NCBI GenBank assembly: GCA_963798855.1
Contig: CAWCUU010000003.1
Location: forward strand, 310,001-374,000
Length of the DNA stretch: 64,000 nt
Direction of reading: 5' to 3'
Source of the DNA: CAWCUU01 sp963798855
Lineage (GTDB): Bacteria > Gemmatimonadota > Gemmatimonadetes > Longimicrobiales > RSA9
Each line of letters starts with the position of its first letter. Positions within the stretch are counted from its first letter, which is position 1. The notes beneath the pieces were generated by a model. It searched no databases, had not been told where the DNA came from, and saw nothing but the letters and a program-made list of their open reading frames with translations. Shown here piece by piece: positions 33,404 to 41,792 of the stretch. Both the position numbers and the translations under genes were made by a program.

Positions 33404-34134
33404 CCGTCCTGCGGCTCCTCCTCCACGAACTCGCTGACCAGCATGGCGAGGCCTCCTGAGACAGCGACCCACGCGGCGAGATTGATGATCGCCACCGTCC
33501 CCGAGGAGAGCAGTGAGCCCGGAGCGCCGAGCGGCAATACGTTCGCGAGGAACAATCCGCTGCTCGCGAGCGTCGCGAAGCCGATACCGGCGAAGGCGAG
33601 AGCGCCGAACGCCTCCATGGCGTCGAGCGCCGCCTTCGGCGCGCTCCATGACAGGCGCGCGTAGCCGTAGGCGAGTTGCACACCGATCAGCGCGGCGGTG
33701 GCGACTCCACCGCCCTGGAAGCCACCGCCGGGCGTAAGGTGTCCGTGTACGGCCAGGTACGCCCCGAACAGGGCGGTCAGGGCGAGCGCCCTCGGCTCCA
33801 TCAGCCGAATCGCCTCGCTGCCGATCTCCTCGTGCTCGTCCCGGCGACGCGGACGTGGCCGCGGCATCGTCCGGAGCAGCGCCGCGACCCCGACGACCGC
33901 CGCAACGAGGATCAGCTCTTCGCCCAGCGTATCGAGACCGCGGTAGTCGTAGAGCACGGCCGTCACGGCATTCATCGCGTGCGTGTCGGTGAGCGTCCGG
34001 CTCGCCAGCAGCTCTCCGTACGACGGGCGCCTCACGCCGAATCCGGGAAGCCCGGCGAAGCCCCAGAGCAGCAGCGTGGCCAGGCCCATCAGGGAGAAGA
34101 GGAACACGCCTAGCCGGAACGGGCGCCGCGTCAT
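33400..34134 (-). CDS. MrpA C-terminal (MbhE-like) + MrpB fusion subunit
   Basis: 244 residues. The first ~85 residues have one helix, then VTAVLYDYRGLDTLGEELILVAAVVGVAALL, which matches the last segment of MrpA (MbhE-type). The C-terminal half is MrpB-like: TALFGAYLAVHGHLTPGGGFQGGGVATAALIGVQLAYG and further helices. So part of MrpA appears fused to MrpB. ATG 34134 overlaps the upstream stop as ATGA, and its own stop overlaps mnhC the same way. Confidence 0.8.
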   Translation of the reverse strand: MTRRPFRLGVFLFSLMGLATLLLWGFAGLPGFGVRRPSYGELLASRTLTDTHAMNAVTAVLYDYRGLDTLGEELILVAAVVGVAALLRTMPRPRPRRRDEHEEIGSEAIRLMEPRALALTALFGAYLAVHGHLTPGGGFQGGGVATAALIGVQLAYGYARLSWSAPKAALDAMEAFGALAFAGIGFATLASSGLFLANVLPLGAPGSLLSSGTVAIINLAAWVAVSGGLAMLVSEFVEEEPQDG

Positions 34135-34367
34135 GGCCTGCCGATCCGACGCAGCGCGGAGAAGATGATGATCGGCACGACGACCGCGCCCACGCCGAGC
34201 TCCGCCAGGGCGACGTCCGGCGCCTGCAGCAGCCCGAACAGCAGCACCTGCGTGAGACTGTAAATCCCCAGGATGACGACCTGCAGGCGCGGCCTGCGAG
34301 TCAGCACGGTCGCCGTCCCCGCCGCGGCGACGAGCAGGAACGAGACCATCTGCAGCGCCTCCATCAC
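34131..34367 (-). CDS. DUF4040/MbhD-like subunit (MrpA-derived fragment)
   Basis: 78 residues, two to three helices; motif LLQAPDVALAELGVGAVVVPIIIFSALRRIG matches the DUF4040 domain found near the C-terminus of MrpA and as MbhD in membrane hydrogenase complexes. It probably sits next to subunits B and C. The GTG at 34367 overlaps the mnhG stop (GTGA); an ATG directly after it (34364) is an equally good start. Confidence 0.82.
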   Translation of the reverse strand: MMEALQMVSFLLVAAAGTATVLTRRPRLQVVILGIYSLTQVLLFGLLQAPDVALAELGVGAVVVPIIIFSALRRIGRP

Positions 34368-34690
34368 GGCCGGTCGCGTCTCTCCGAGCGGCGCGCGCGC
34401 AGACTTCCGTACCGTCGCACGCGGATCGCCCGTCCCATCGCGTGCGTGACGAGCGGATTGGTGGCGAATATGACGAGGGCGACGAGCAGCGACTTGGCAC
34501 TCGCGGCCCCCACGCCTTCGGAAATGACGGCGGCCGCGGTCACGAGCGCCACCCCGAGTGTCGCGGCCGGCGAAACGACGTGGAGCCGGTCGGCCGGGGA
34601 GCGGACCGCCAGCAAGGCGAGCGCCGACCCGAGGACCACGGAGGCCCCCGCGAGAGCCAGCCCTGCAGTCAGCAACAGTCGGGCGCTCAC
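34364..34690 (-). CDS. mnhG: Mrp antiporter subunit G
   Basis: 108 residues, three helices (LALAGASVVLGSALALLAV, SPADRLHVVSPAATLGVALVTAAAVI, SLLVALVIFATNPLVTHAMGRAI). The pattern DRLHV..ATLGV and NPLVTHAMGRA is typical of MrpG/PhaG. The start is GTG 34690, overlapping the mnhF stop. Confidence 0.88.
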   Translation of the reverse strand: MSARLLLTAGLALAGASVVLGSALALLAVRSPADRLHVVSPAATLGVALVTAAAVISEGVGAASAKSLLVALVIFATNPLVTHAMGRAIRVRRYGSLRARRSERRDRP

Positions 34691-34938
34691 TCGTCGCGCC
34701 CGTAGAAGTGTGCGTAGATCAGGCCACTCGGCCAGGAGAGCAGCGCGAGCGTGAGTGGCACGTCGAGGAGCGCAGGCCGACGAAGCGCCTCGGCCAGGGC
34801 CATCAGCGCGAGCACGGTGGCGATGCCGGCGAGCTGAAGCGCGATTACACGCCCTGCCATCCCGGATCGGGCTCCTACCCAGAGGCAGGGCAGCAGGGCG
34901 ATGAGGAGAACCCCGAGCGCGACCAACCAGATCATCAC
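34687..34938 (-). CDS. mnhF: Mrp antiporter subunit F
   Basis: 83 residues, three helices; starts GTG 34938 (with an ATG as the next codon), overlapping the mnhE stop. The middle has GMAGRVIALQLAGIATVLALMALAEA and the end DVPLTLALLSWPSGLIYAHFYGR, as in short MrpF/PhaF subunits. It functions as a small membrane subunit of the antiporter. Confidence 0.82.
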   Translation of the reverse strand: MMIWLVALGVLLIALLPCLWVGARSGMAGRVIALQLAGIATVLALMALAEALRRPALLDVPLTLALLSWPSGLIYAHFYGRDE

Positions 34939-35432
34939 AGCGGCCAGTCCTCGTGGCGGCCGCGCGGGCGCCGACGCCAGCCGACCAGACGGTGCACGAG
35001 CAGGCGCCGACGCGGCTCGGCCGTCACCACGTAGCCATTGGGAGCGAACGACCCGACCACGGTCCCTACGGCGCGCCTGGCCGCGGCTGAGGGCACCGGG
35101 TCCGCATCACGGTACCGGATGGACCGGTAGCCCCCGCGGAGCCGCCGCCCGCGAGCGGCCCGCCGCCACGCGAAGCGAGCGACGACAGCCGTTTCCACCA
35201 GCACGCGCCAGAGCAGCCGTGACAGCGCAGCGACGGCCGGCCGGCCGGGCCACGTGAGGCGCCCTTCGCCCTTGCGACACCTCGCGGCCAATCCGAGCGA
35301 GGCCACGCCCGCAGCGGCCCCGGCGAGGATCTCCGGCGCGCTGACGCGCCCCGCCAGGAGGAGCCATGTGCCGCCGAGGACACACGCATCCAGCAGGGCT
35401 CCCGCCCAGCGTCCCGCTACGATCTGTTCCAT
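34935..35432 (-). CDS. mnhE: Mrp antiporter subunit E
   Basis: 165 residues. It has two N-terminal helices (ALLDACVLGGTWLLLAG, ILAGAAAGVASLGLAA), then a cytoplasmic domain with RLLWRVLVETAVVARFAWRRAA and GSFAPNGYVVTAEPRRRLLVHRLV, matching MrpE. It is the first gene of the minus-strand E-F-G-DUF4040-B-C-D operon. ATG 35432 is chosen; no clear Shine-Dalgarno or promoter is visible upstream in the 156-bp gap to the divergent sensor kinase. Confidence 0.82.
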   Translation of the reverse strand: MEQIVAGRWAGALLDACVLGGTWLLLAGRVSAPEILAGAAAGVASLGLAARCRKGEGRLTWPGRPAVAALSRLLWRVLVETAVVARFAWRRAARGRRLRGGYRSIRYRDADPVPSAAARRAVGTVVGSFAPNGYVVTAEPRRRLLVHRLVGWRRRPRGRHEDWPL

Positions 35433-35588
35433 TGTGGCGACGCACGTGCAGGGAGCATGCCCGTTGGCGGCCGGCTCGGGGATGCGTCCCTCTGGATGGG
35501 GCACGGACATCTTGCGCCGGGCCGCCACGAGGAGCGAGTGTTCGATCTCACACCTCGGCGCCGCCCTGCCGCAGGGCCGATCCACTCA

Positions 35589-37430
35589 ATGGCGTCCGCG
35601 ATGAAGCGTCCCGAAGAGGAAGTGAGCGCTCCGCCTGCCCGACCGCGGAATCGCTTCGCGGCCCAACGTCTGCACGCATCGGAGGTCCTGGCGCGACGGC
35701 TGCGGGAGCTCGAGGCGCTTTATCGCGTAACCGAGGCCGTCGGACGAGCCACCCGCATCGACGAGGTCTACGCCGAGGCGCTGGAGGGTCTCGCCGATGC
35801 GCTGGACGTGAAGCGACTCTCGATCCTGCTGCTCGACAATGCCGATGTGATGCGCTTCGGCGCGTGGCGCGGGATCTCCGCGACCTACCGACGCGCAGTC
35901 GAAGGCCACTCCCCCTGGGCCACGGACGTCGTCGACCCGCAGCCGGTGCTCGTGCCCGACGCGCACGCGGACGCCTCGCTGGAAGCACTGCTCCCCGTCC
36001 TCGACGCGGAAGGGATCCGCAGCCTCGCGTTCCTGCCGCTCTGTGCGAGGGGTCGGCTGCTCGGGAAGTTCATGCTTTACTACCCGGAGCGGCACACGTT
36101 TACGGCGGAAGAGATCCGGCTGGGCCAGGCGATCGCATCGGAGGTCGCTCTGGCGCTCACACGCCTGCGCGATGAGGAGGAGGTCCGCGAGCGGGCGGAA
36201 CGCGCAGCCTTCCTCGCCTCGGCCGCCGCGATCCTGGCCACCTCGCTCGACTACGAGGACACGCTCGAGCGCATCGCGCAGCTGTGCGTCGGACGCCTCG
36301 CGGACTGGTGCGCGATCTACACGCCCGACGACCGCGGAAGACTCGTCCGCGTCGCTTCAGCCACCGCCCTGACCCACCTCGAGCCGACCGCGCGCGCGCT
36401 GATGGGGCGCCGGATCGGCAACCCGCAGGCGCCGATGTTCCGGGTTGCCGAGGACGGGCGCCCGCTGCTCTTCACGCGGATCGAGCCCGCGACGCTGGAG
36501 CAGATCGCCGGGGGCGATCGCGAGCACCTGGAGCTGCTTCAGGAGCTTCACGCGAGCTCGGCAATGGTCGTCCCGCTGCTCGCTCGTGGTGCGACGCTCG
36601 GCGTCATCACCCTCCTCGGCACGGGCGGACGCCGCCGGTTCGGAGCTTCGGACCTTGCTTTTGTGGAGGAGCTCGCTCAGCGCGCCGCCGTGGCCGTCGA
36701 CAACGCCCGGCTCTACCAGACCGCCGAGCAGGCGAACGTGCTGAAGTCCAGCTTCCTGGCGACGATGAGCCACGAGCTCCGTACGCCGCTCAACGCGATC
36801 ATCGGCTACACGGACCTCCTGGAGCACGAGGTGGACGGCCCCCTCTCGCGCGCGCAGCTCCGCAACGTCGGCCGCCTGAAGGCGTGTGCCTACCACCTGC
36901 GTGGGATCGTCGAGGAGGTGCTGAACTTCGCGCGCCTCGAAGCCGGAAGGGAGGAGCTGTTCCCGGAGCGCATGAATCTCTGCGACCTGGCTCGCGAGGC
37001 CGCGGACATCATGGACGCGGTCGCCGAGCAGAAGGGGCTGGAGCTGCGGCTCGCACTGTCCGCGGCTCCCATAGAGATCGAAGCCGATCGGGGCAAGCTG
37101 AGGCAGGTCGTCGTCAACCTGCTGTCGAACGCGCTCAAGTTCACGTCGAGCGGTCACATCGCGGTGGAAGCCGGCAGCGAGAACGGCGAAGCGTATCTGC
37201 TCGTGGCGGATACCGGCCCCGGAATCCCCGAGCCGGAGCTGCAGCGGATCTTCGAGCCGTTCACCCAGCTCGGAAGGGGCGCGGAGGGGCTGCGCGGCAG
37301 CGGCCTCGGGCTGGCCGTCAGCCGTCGCTACGCGCGGCTGCTCGGCGGCGACATAGAGGTGCGCAGTCGCGTCGGAAAGGGCAGCTCCTTCATCGTGCGC
37401 CTGCCGCTGGCGGACCCGATCGGAGGCTGA
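35589..37430 (+). CDS. Cytosolic GAF-GAF hybrid sensor histidine kinase
   Basis: About 613 residues with no membrane helix. Two GAF-like domains occupy roughly residues 40-190 and 200-370 (RLSILLLDNADV...; LADWCAIYTPDDRG...MVVPLLARGATLGVITLLG). The kinase core follows: H-box FLATMSHELRTPLNAIIGY (His395), then N, G1 and G2 boxes VVNLLSNALKFT, VADTGPGIPEPE and GLRGSGLGLAVSRR. There is no receiver domain and no response regulator gene beside it, so its partner is elsewhere. I start at ATG 35589; ATG 35601 is possible. It is divergent from the Mrp operon. Confidence 0.9.
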   Translation: MASAMKRPEEEVSAPPARPRNRFAAQRLHASEVLARRLRELEALYRVTEAVGRATRIDEVYAEALEGLADALDVKRLSILLLDNADVMRFGAWRGISATYRRAVEGHSPWATDVVDPQPVLVPDAHADASLEALLPVLDAEGIRSLAFLPLCARGRLLGKFMLYYPERHTFTAEEIRLGQAIASEVALALTRLRDEEEVRERAERAAFLASAAAILATSLDYEDTLERIAQLCVGRLADWCAIYTPDDRGRLVRVASATALTHLEPTARALMGRRIGNPQAPMFRVAEDGRPLLFTRIEPATLEQIAGGDREHLELLQELHASSAMVVPLLARGATLGVITLLGTGGRRRFGASDLAFVEELAQRAAVAVDNARLYQTAEQANVLKSSFLATMSHELRTPLNAIIGYTDLLEHEVDGPLSRAQLRNVGRLKACAYHLRGIVEEVLNFARLEAGREELFPERMNLCDLAREAADIMDAVAEQKGLELRLALSAAPIEIEADRGKLRQVVVNLLSNALKFTSSGHIAVEAGSENGEAYLLVADTGPGIPEPELQRIFEPFTQLGRGAEGLRGSGLGLAVSRRYARLLGGDIEVRSRVGKGSSFIVRLPLADPIGG

Positions 37431-37459
37431 GCCGGCCGCCGCTCTGCCGCCGTCGCCTC

Positions 37460-37669
37460 TCAGCCGTCGAGCGTGAAGCCGATCTTCAGCGTCACCTGCC
37501 AGTGGATCACATTCGCCTCCTCAATGTGCCCTCGAATATCGCTCACCTCGAACCAGCGCATGTTGTGGACGGTCGTCGATGCGCGGTGGATCGCGTTGCG
37601 GATCGCGGCGTCGATTCCCTCGCTGGACGAGCCGGTCAGCTCGATCTTCTTGTAGACGTGGTCGGACAT
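37460..37669 (-). CDS. Dodecin-family flavin-binding protein
   Basis: 69 residues: MSDHVYKKIELTGSSSEGIDAAI, then AIHRASTTVHNMRWFEVSDIRGHI and VIHWQVTLKIGFTLDG. This is a complete dodecin: a small beta-alpha-beta-beta protein that assembles into a hollow 12-mer storing flavin between paired tryptophans (the Trp in NMRWFEV). Cytoplasmic. A good ribosome site is present (AGGCC/GGAGACAGGCC region). It is the last gene before the converging sensor kinase and is 66 bp from the TPR gene upstream. Confidence 0.93.
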   Translation of the reverse strand: MSDHVYKKIELTGSSSEGIDAAIRNAIHRASTTVHNMRWFEVSDIRGHIEEANVIHWQVTLKIGFTLDG

Positions 37670-37735
37670 GGCCTGTCTCCGGATTCACGGGTTCGATCCC
37701 GGCATTGTGTGCCCGGCGGCGCGGTCGCCGCAAGC

Positions 37736-38620
37736 TCACTCGGCGGGGCCGCTCCGTGCGATTCGGTCGGTGAGCCGGCGAGCCTCCACCTGCGCACCGA
37801 GCTCCTCGGCCATGTCGCGCGCCCGGAGGAAGCAGCGGCGGCCGATCAGGCTCTTTCCCCGGCCCACGTGGATCTCGCCGAGTACGCGCAGTCCCTCCAC
37901 GAGCCGCCACTTGTTGCCGGCGCTGGAGAAATAGCCGACCGCGGCGCTCGCCATCTGATCCGCCTCATCGAGGCGATCGAGCGCGAGCATCGCCTCCGCG
38001 TGGTTCAACGTCGCGACCGCCACCATCTCCAGCTCATCCAGCCGTCTCGCCGCCTCGACAGCCTCGGCGCAGATCGGCTCGGCCCGGTCCACCTGCCCGC
38101 GGTCCAACAAGAGCCGAGCGTGGTTCGTCAGCGCGATCACCTCGCCGCGACGGTAGCCCGCAGCGCGAAAGCACGCTTCGGAGCGACGGAAGCGGCGGTC
38201 AGCCTCCTGGAGATCGCCCTCCGTGGCCGCGATGATCCCCAGGTTCTGATACGCGATGCCCCGGACGCGCTCGTCACGGCTCAGCTCGAGGATCCGTTCC
38301 AGCAGCGGCAACGCCGCGGCGAAATCGCCACGGGTCTGGTGAACGGCCGCCTCCGCGTTCAACGCCTCCGCGGCGAGCTCTCGAAGTCCGGCAGCCTCGG
38401 CGACGTCACGGCTCTGCCTCGCCTCCAGCACCGCCTCGTCGAAAGCGCCCACGGTCCGATGCACGTCGGCAAGGCGGCGGCGAGCCTCCGCCACCAGCGC
38501 GGCATCGTCTGCGCCGTCGGCCGACTCGATCACCTCCCCGTACGCGAGCGCGGCGCGCTCGGACGCGCCGGACCGCTCTTGACGAATACCCTCGTTGAGC
38601 AGGTCCCGAAGATCGGGCAT
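37736..38620 (-). CDS. TPR-repeat protein
   Basis: 294 residues of helical repeats with alternating small and hydrophobic residues typical of TPRs (e.g. AALAYGEVIESADGADDAALVAEARRRL, AYQNLGIIAATEGDLQEADRRF, RVLGEIHVGRGKSLIGRRCF). No signal peptide, catalytic domain or membrane helix, so a cytoplasmic scaffold is likely. ATG 38620. It diverges from the ZU5-like lipoprotein gene with 56 bp between the starts, and dodecin follows on the same strand. Confidence 0.75.
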   Translation of the reverse strand: MPDLRDLLNEGIRQERSGASERAALAYGEVIESADGADDAALVAEARRRLADVHRTVGAFDEAVLEARQSRDVAEAAGLRELAAEALNAEAAVHQTRGDFAAALPLLERILELSRDERVRGIAYQNLGIIAATEGDLQEADRRFRRSEACFRAAGYRRGEVIALTNHARLLLDRGQVDRAEPICAEAVEAARRLDELEMVAVATLNHAEAMLALDRLDEADQMASAAVGYFSSAGNKWRLVEGLRVLGEIHVGRGKSLIGRRCFLRARDMAEELGAQVEARRLTDRIARSGPAE

Positions 38621-38676
38621 ACCGTTTGCCTGAAAAAGAGAAACGCCCGTTTGTGACCCCGTTCCGGAGTCGTGTC

Positions 38677-39216
38677 ATGCGCAGCAGCACCAGAACCGCG
38701 GCCGTGGCCCTCACGGCGACACTCGTCGCCGGCGCCTGCGCCGACCGCCCGGCATCGAACATGGCCCCGGTCGTCGGCCGAGCCGATGTGCTGTCTACCG
38801 CGAACTCCGCGCCGGTGGCCCCGCTGAAGTGCCCCGCCTCCAGCGGCACCTCGGCGGCGAGCACCGTCACACCTCCCGGCGGGGCCGTGCGCCTCGGCGT
38901 TACGAAGGCGGAGTTTTCAGCCGGGGCGGTGGACCTGCCCACGTCGGTCACCCTGTCGGTTCCAGCCTCCAACTACATGGAGATCCGGCTCACGGCAGAC
39001 GGGGTCGAGCACATGCAGTTCGACGCGCCAGTGCGGATCACCATCGATTACTCCCGCTGCCCGCGCAGCGACATCGAAAAGAGCCCTCTGTCCGTCTGGT
39101 ACTATGACAGGGGCACGGGCGCGCTGCTAGAGGACATGCACGGCGTAGACGACAAGGACGCCCGCACCATCACGTTCACGACCGATCACTTCTCCGGCTA
39201 CGTAATCGCGAACTGA
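38677..39216 (+). CDS. Secreted lipoprotein with ZU5-like domain
   Basis: 179 residues. Lipoprotein signal ALTATLVAGAC (Cys at ~22), then a beta-rich domain: GGAVRLGVTKAEFSAGAV (conserved start of ZU5-like domains), LSVPASNYMEIRLTADGVEHMQFDAPVRITIDYSRC, and TFTTDHFSGYVIAN. ZU5-like domains in bacterial lipoproteins are of unknown function. ATG 38677 is preceded by GGAG at 8 nt; the upstream in-frame start at 38626 overlaps the divergent gene's leader and is not preferred. Confidence 0.7.
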   Translation: MRSSTRTAAVALTATLVAGACADRPASNMAPVVGRADVLSTANSAPVAPLKCPASSGTSAASTVTPPGGAVRLGVTKAEFSAGAVDLPTSVTLSVPASNYMEIRLTADGVEHMQFDAPVRITIDYSRCPRSDIEKSPLSVWYYDRGTGALLEDMHGVDDKDARTITFTTDHFSGYVIAN

Positions 39217-39220
39217 GGTG

Positions 39221-39239
39221 CGGGCGCGGCCCTCGCCCG
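39221..39239. terminator. Hairpin between converging genes
   Basis: CGGGCG, 7-nt loop, CGCCCG in the 36-bp gap between the ZU5-like lipoprotein and glutamine synthetase genes; plausible bidirectional terminator without T-run. Confidence 0.45.
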
Positions 39240-39252
39240 TAGCTGCAGGGGT

Positions 39253-41460
39253 CTACTTCACGAACAACATGTCGCGATAGGTCGGCAGGGGCCAGAAATC
39301 GTCCGGCACGACCTTCTCGAGCTTGTCGACGACGGCTCGCACGTCGCGCATCGCGGGGATGATGTTGTCGCGCATGTGGTGCGCCTTGGAGTGGACATCG
39401 TCGCCGCCGAGCTCCGCGTTCTGGGTGACGAGCGTGTCGATCGCCGTGCGCAGCTCATCGATGAGGGCGTTCAGCTCCTCCACGGAGCGGCGCACGCCGT
39501 CCGGTTTCAGGCCGAGCTGCTGGGCGCGGTCGGCCGCCGCGAGCAGGTCGTTCAGGTAACGCACCGCAGCCGGCAGCACCATCGCCCGTGCCATGTCCGC
39601 CGTCGTCTCGCCCTCGATGTTGATCGTCTTGAAGTACTGATCCAGCGCGATCTCCTCGCGCGACTCGAGCTCGCGGCGGGAGAGGATGCCGTACTTCTCG
39701 AACAGCGCTACGTTCTCGTTGCGCGTCATCCGGTCGAGCACGTCGAGCGTGCCGCGCAGGTTGAGCAGCCCGCGGCGCTCCGCTTCCCGCTGCCACTCTT
39801 CGGCGTAGTTGTCGCCGTTGAAGGTTATGCGCTTGATGCGCGGGATCTCCTCCGCGAGCAGCGAGCGCAACGCATCCTCCACCTCCGCGCCATCGGCGAG
39901 CCGTGACTCGAGCGCCGTCGCCATGTCGTCGATCGAAGCGGCAACGATCGTGTTCAGCACGGTGGCCGGAAACGAGATCGACTGCGAGGAGCCGAGTGCG
40001 CGGAACTCGAACTTGTTGCCCGTAAATGCGAACGGCGACGTCCGGTTGCGATCGCCCGCGTGCCTCGGCAAGGTCGGCAACACAGGCGTGCCCAGACCCA
40101 TCAGCCCGCCTTTCTTGCTCTCCTTCGCGCTCCCCTGCCGCTCGATCTGCTCGAAGACGTCCATCAGCTGCTCGCCGAGGAAGACCGAGATGATCGCCGG
40201 CGGCGCCTCGTTCGCACCCAGCCGGTGGTCGTTGCCCGCGAACGCGACGGACAGCCGGATCAGGTCCTGGTGCTTCTCCACGGCCCGCACCACCGCCGTG
40301 CAGAAGAACAGGAACTGCAGGTTGTCGTGCGGGTTGTCGCCCGGCTCGAGCAGGTTGTGGTGCGGCGTGCCGAACGACCAGTTCAGGTGCTTGCCGCTCC
40401 CGTTCACCCCCGCGAACGGCTTCTCGTGCAGCAGCGCGACCATGCCGTACTTGCGCGCCATCTTGCGCAACACGAGCATCGTGAGCTGCTGGTGGTCCGC
40501 CGCCAGGTTCGCGTTCTCGTAGATCGGCGCCATCTCGTACTGCCCGGGCGCCACTTCGTTGTGCCGCGTCTTGACCGGCACCCCCAGGCGGTACAGCTCG
40601 CGCTCCACGTCCATCATGAAGGAGAGCACCCGCTCCGGGATCGAGCCGAAATAGTGGTCCTCCAGCTCCTGTCCCCGAGGCGGCTTCGCCCCGATCAACG
40701 TTCGGCCGGTCGTCACAAGGTCCGGCCGCCGATAGTAGAACTCCTGATCCACGAGGAAGAACTCCTGCTCCGGGCCCAGCGTCGCCATCACCCGCTCGTC
40801 AGCGTCCCCGAAAAGCCTCCGCGCCCGCCTCGCCTGCACGTCCAGCGCGTGCATCGAGCGCAGCAGCGGTGTCTTCGCGTCCAGCGCCTCCCCCGTCCAC
40901 GATGCGAACGCCGTCGGGATCGCCAGATAGGGCCCCGCCGGACCCTCCACAATGAACGCGGGCAATGTCGGGTCCCATGCCGTGTAGCCGCGCGCCTCGA
41001 ACGTCGCCCGCAGGCCTCCCGACGGAAAGGATGAAGCGTCCGGCTCCCCCTGAATCAGGTCCTTGCCCGTGAACTCGGCCGTAGCGCCTCCCCCAACGTT
41101 CGGCGTGATGAAGCTGTCGTGCTTCTCCGCCGTCAGCCCCGTCAACGGCTGGAACCAGTGCGTGAAGTGCGACGCGCCCCGCTCCGTCGCCCACTCCTTC
41201 ATCGCCAGCGCCACCGCGTCCGCCACGCTCGGGTCCAGCTCGCTCCCCTCCTCGATCGTCGCCAGCAGGGCCCGGAACGCCGACTTCGGCAGCCGCGCCT
41301 GCATCTCCGCCAGACCGAACGTGTTCTCACCGAAGATGTGCTCGATATCGAGCGGCTTCGGCGCGCCCTCCGGCTTCTGTTGCGGGCCATTCGTCAATGC
41401 AGCGGGGCTCCAGCTCGTCGCCGCCGCGAGAGCGTCGAATCGGGTCGTTCGTGTCGCCAT
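39253..41460 (-). CDS. glnN: Type III glutamine synthetase (GSIII)
   Basis: 735 residues, the size of GSIII (GSI is ~470). It makes glutamine from glutamate, ammonia and ATP in the cytoplasm as a dodecamer. GSIII features visible are GPEQEFFLVDQEFYY, RHNEVAPGQYEMAPIYENAN, VNGSGKHLNWS, and the C-terminal ASSQS/ALGSSQSISFPATVLNT region with FEFRALGSSQ. The N-terminal GS domain is extended, and a long C-terminal helical region (ATLNDLLAAADRAQQLGLK...) follows. ATG 41460 is chosen (MATRTTRFDALAAA); 20 upstream residues are not conserved. A promoter with an overlapping palindrome lies upstream. Confidence 0.93.
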   Translation of the reverse strand: MATRTTRFDALAAATSWSPAALTNGPQQKPEGAPKPLDIEHIFGENTFGLAEMQARLPKSAFRALLATIEEGSELDPSVADAVALAMKEWATERGASHFTHWFQPLTGLTAEKHDSFITPNVGGGATAEFTGKDLIQGEPDASSFPSGGLRATFEARGYTAWDPTLPAFIVEGPAGPYLAIPTAFASWTGEALDAKTPLLRSMHALDVQARRARRLFGDADERVMATLGPEQEFFLVDQEFYYRRPDLVTTGRTLIGAKPPRGQELEDHYFGSIPERVLSFMMDVERELYRLGVPVKTRHNEVAPGQYEMAPIYENANLAADHQQLTMLVLRKMARKYGMVALLHEKPFAGVNGSGKHLNWSFGTPHHNLLEPGDNPHDNLQFLFFCTAVVRAVEKHQDLIRLSVAFAGNDHRLGANEAPPAIISVFLGEQLMDVFEQIERQGSAKESKKGGLMGLGTPVLPTLPRHAGDRNRTSPFAFTGNKFEFRALGSSQSISFPATVLNTIVAASIDDMATALESRLADGAEVEDALRSLLAEEIPRIKRITFNGDNYAEEWQREAERRGLLNLRGTLDVLDRMTRNENVALFEKYGILSRRELESREEIALDQYFKTINIEGETTADMARAMVLPAAVRYLNDLLAAADRAQQLGLKPDGVRRSVEELNALIDELRTAIDTLVTQNAELGGDDVHSKAHHMRDNIIPAMRDVRAVVDKLEKVVPDDFWPLPTYRDMLFVK

Positions 41461-41555
41461 GGGAAATCTGCTCGGGCTCGGGTGAGGGTCGACACCAGCC
41501 TGCCGGGCCGCTGCCGCCACTGCCCTGCCGGCGCGGGGTGCGCCGTGGACGGGGA

Positions 41556-41584
41556 AAGGTAAGGCTCCAGGGTCTGACCGTCAA
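41556..41584 (-). promoter_or_regulatory. Putative promoter of the glutamine synthetase gene
   Basis: Minus strand TTGACG (41584-41579), 17-nt spacer, TACCTT (41561-41556). The -10 fits TAnnnT. Predicted transcription start about 88 nt upstream of the ATG at 41460. Confidence 0.55.
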
Positions 41585-41597
41585 CGCCCCCGTTGAC
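41580..41597. promoter_or_regulatory. Palindromic operator candidate over the glutamine synthetase -35
   Basis: GTCAACG, spacer CCCC, CGTTGAC: a perfect 7-bp inverted repeat whose left arm contains the proposed -35. A regulator bound here would block or position RNA polymerase. The regulator is unknown. Confidence 0.5.
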
Positions 41598-41792
41598 GTC
41601 AGTCCATCGCCACCCCCGCCGAAAGGCGTCACTACGCCTTGGGCGTGCACAGTGTTCATCAAAATCCGGTCGTTTGCAACAAATCACATGACCGATATGC
41701 ATTAGCTCCGCCGCCGCGCCGGCACGGCGAAACCAGCCGTCCGCACGTTCGCGCGATCCGGCGGTGCGCTCGCCGACGCGGCACCGACGCTG

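Noticed and set aside
37681..37725. tRNA-like GGTTCGATCC sequence
   Set aside because: A T-loop-like motif is present, but flanking bases cannot form the T stem or the other arms, and the gap is only 66 bp.
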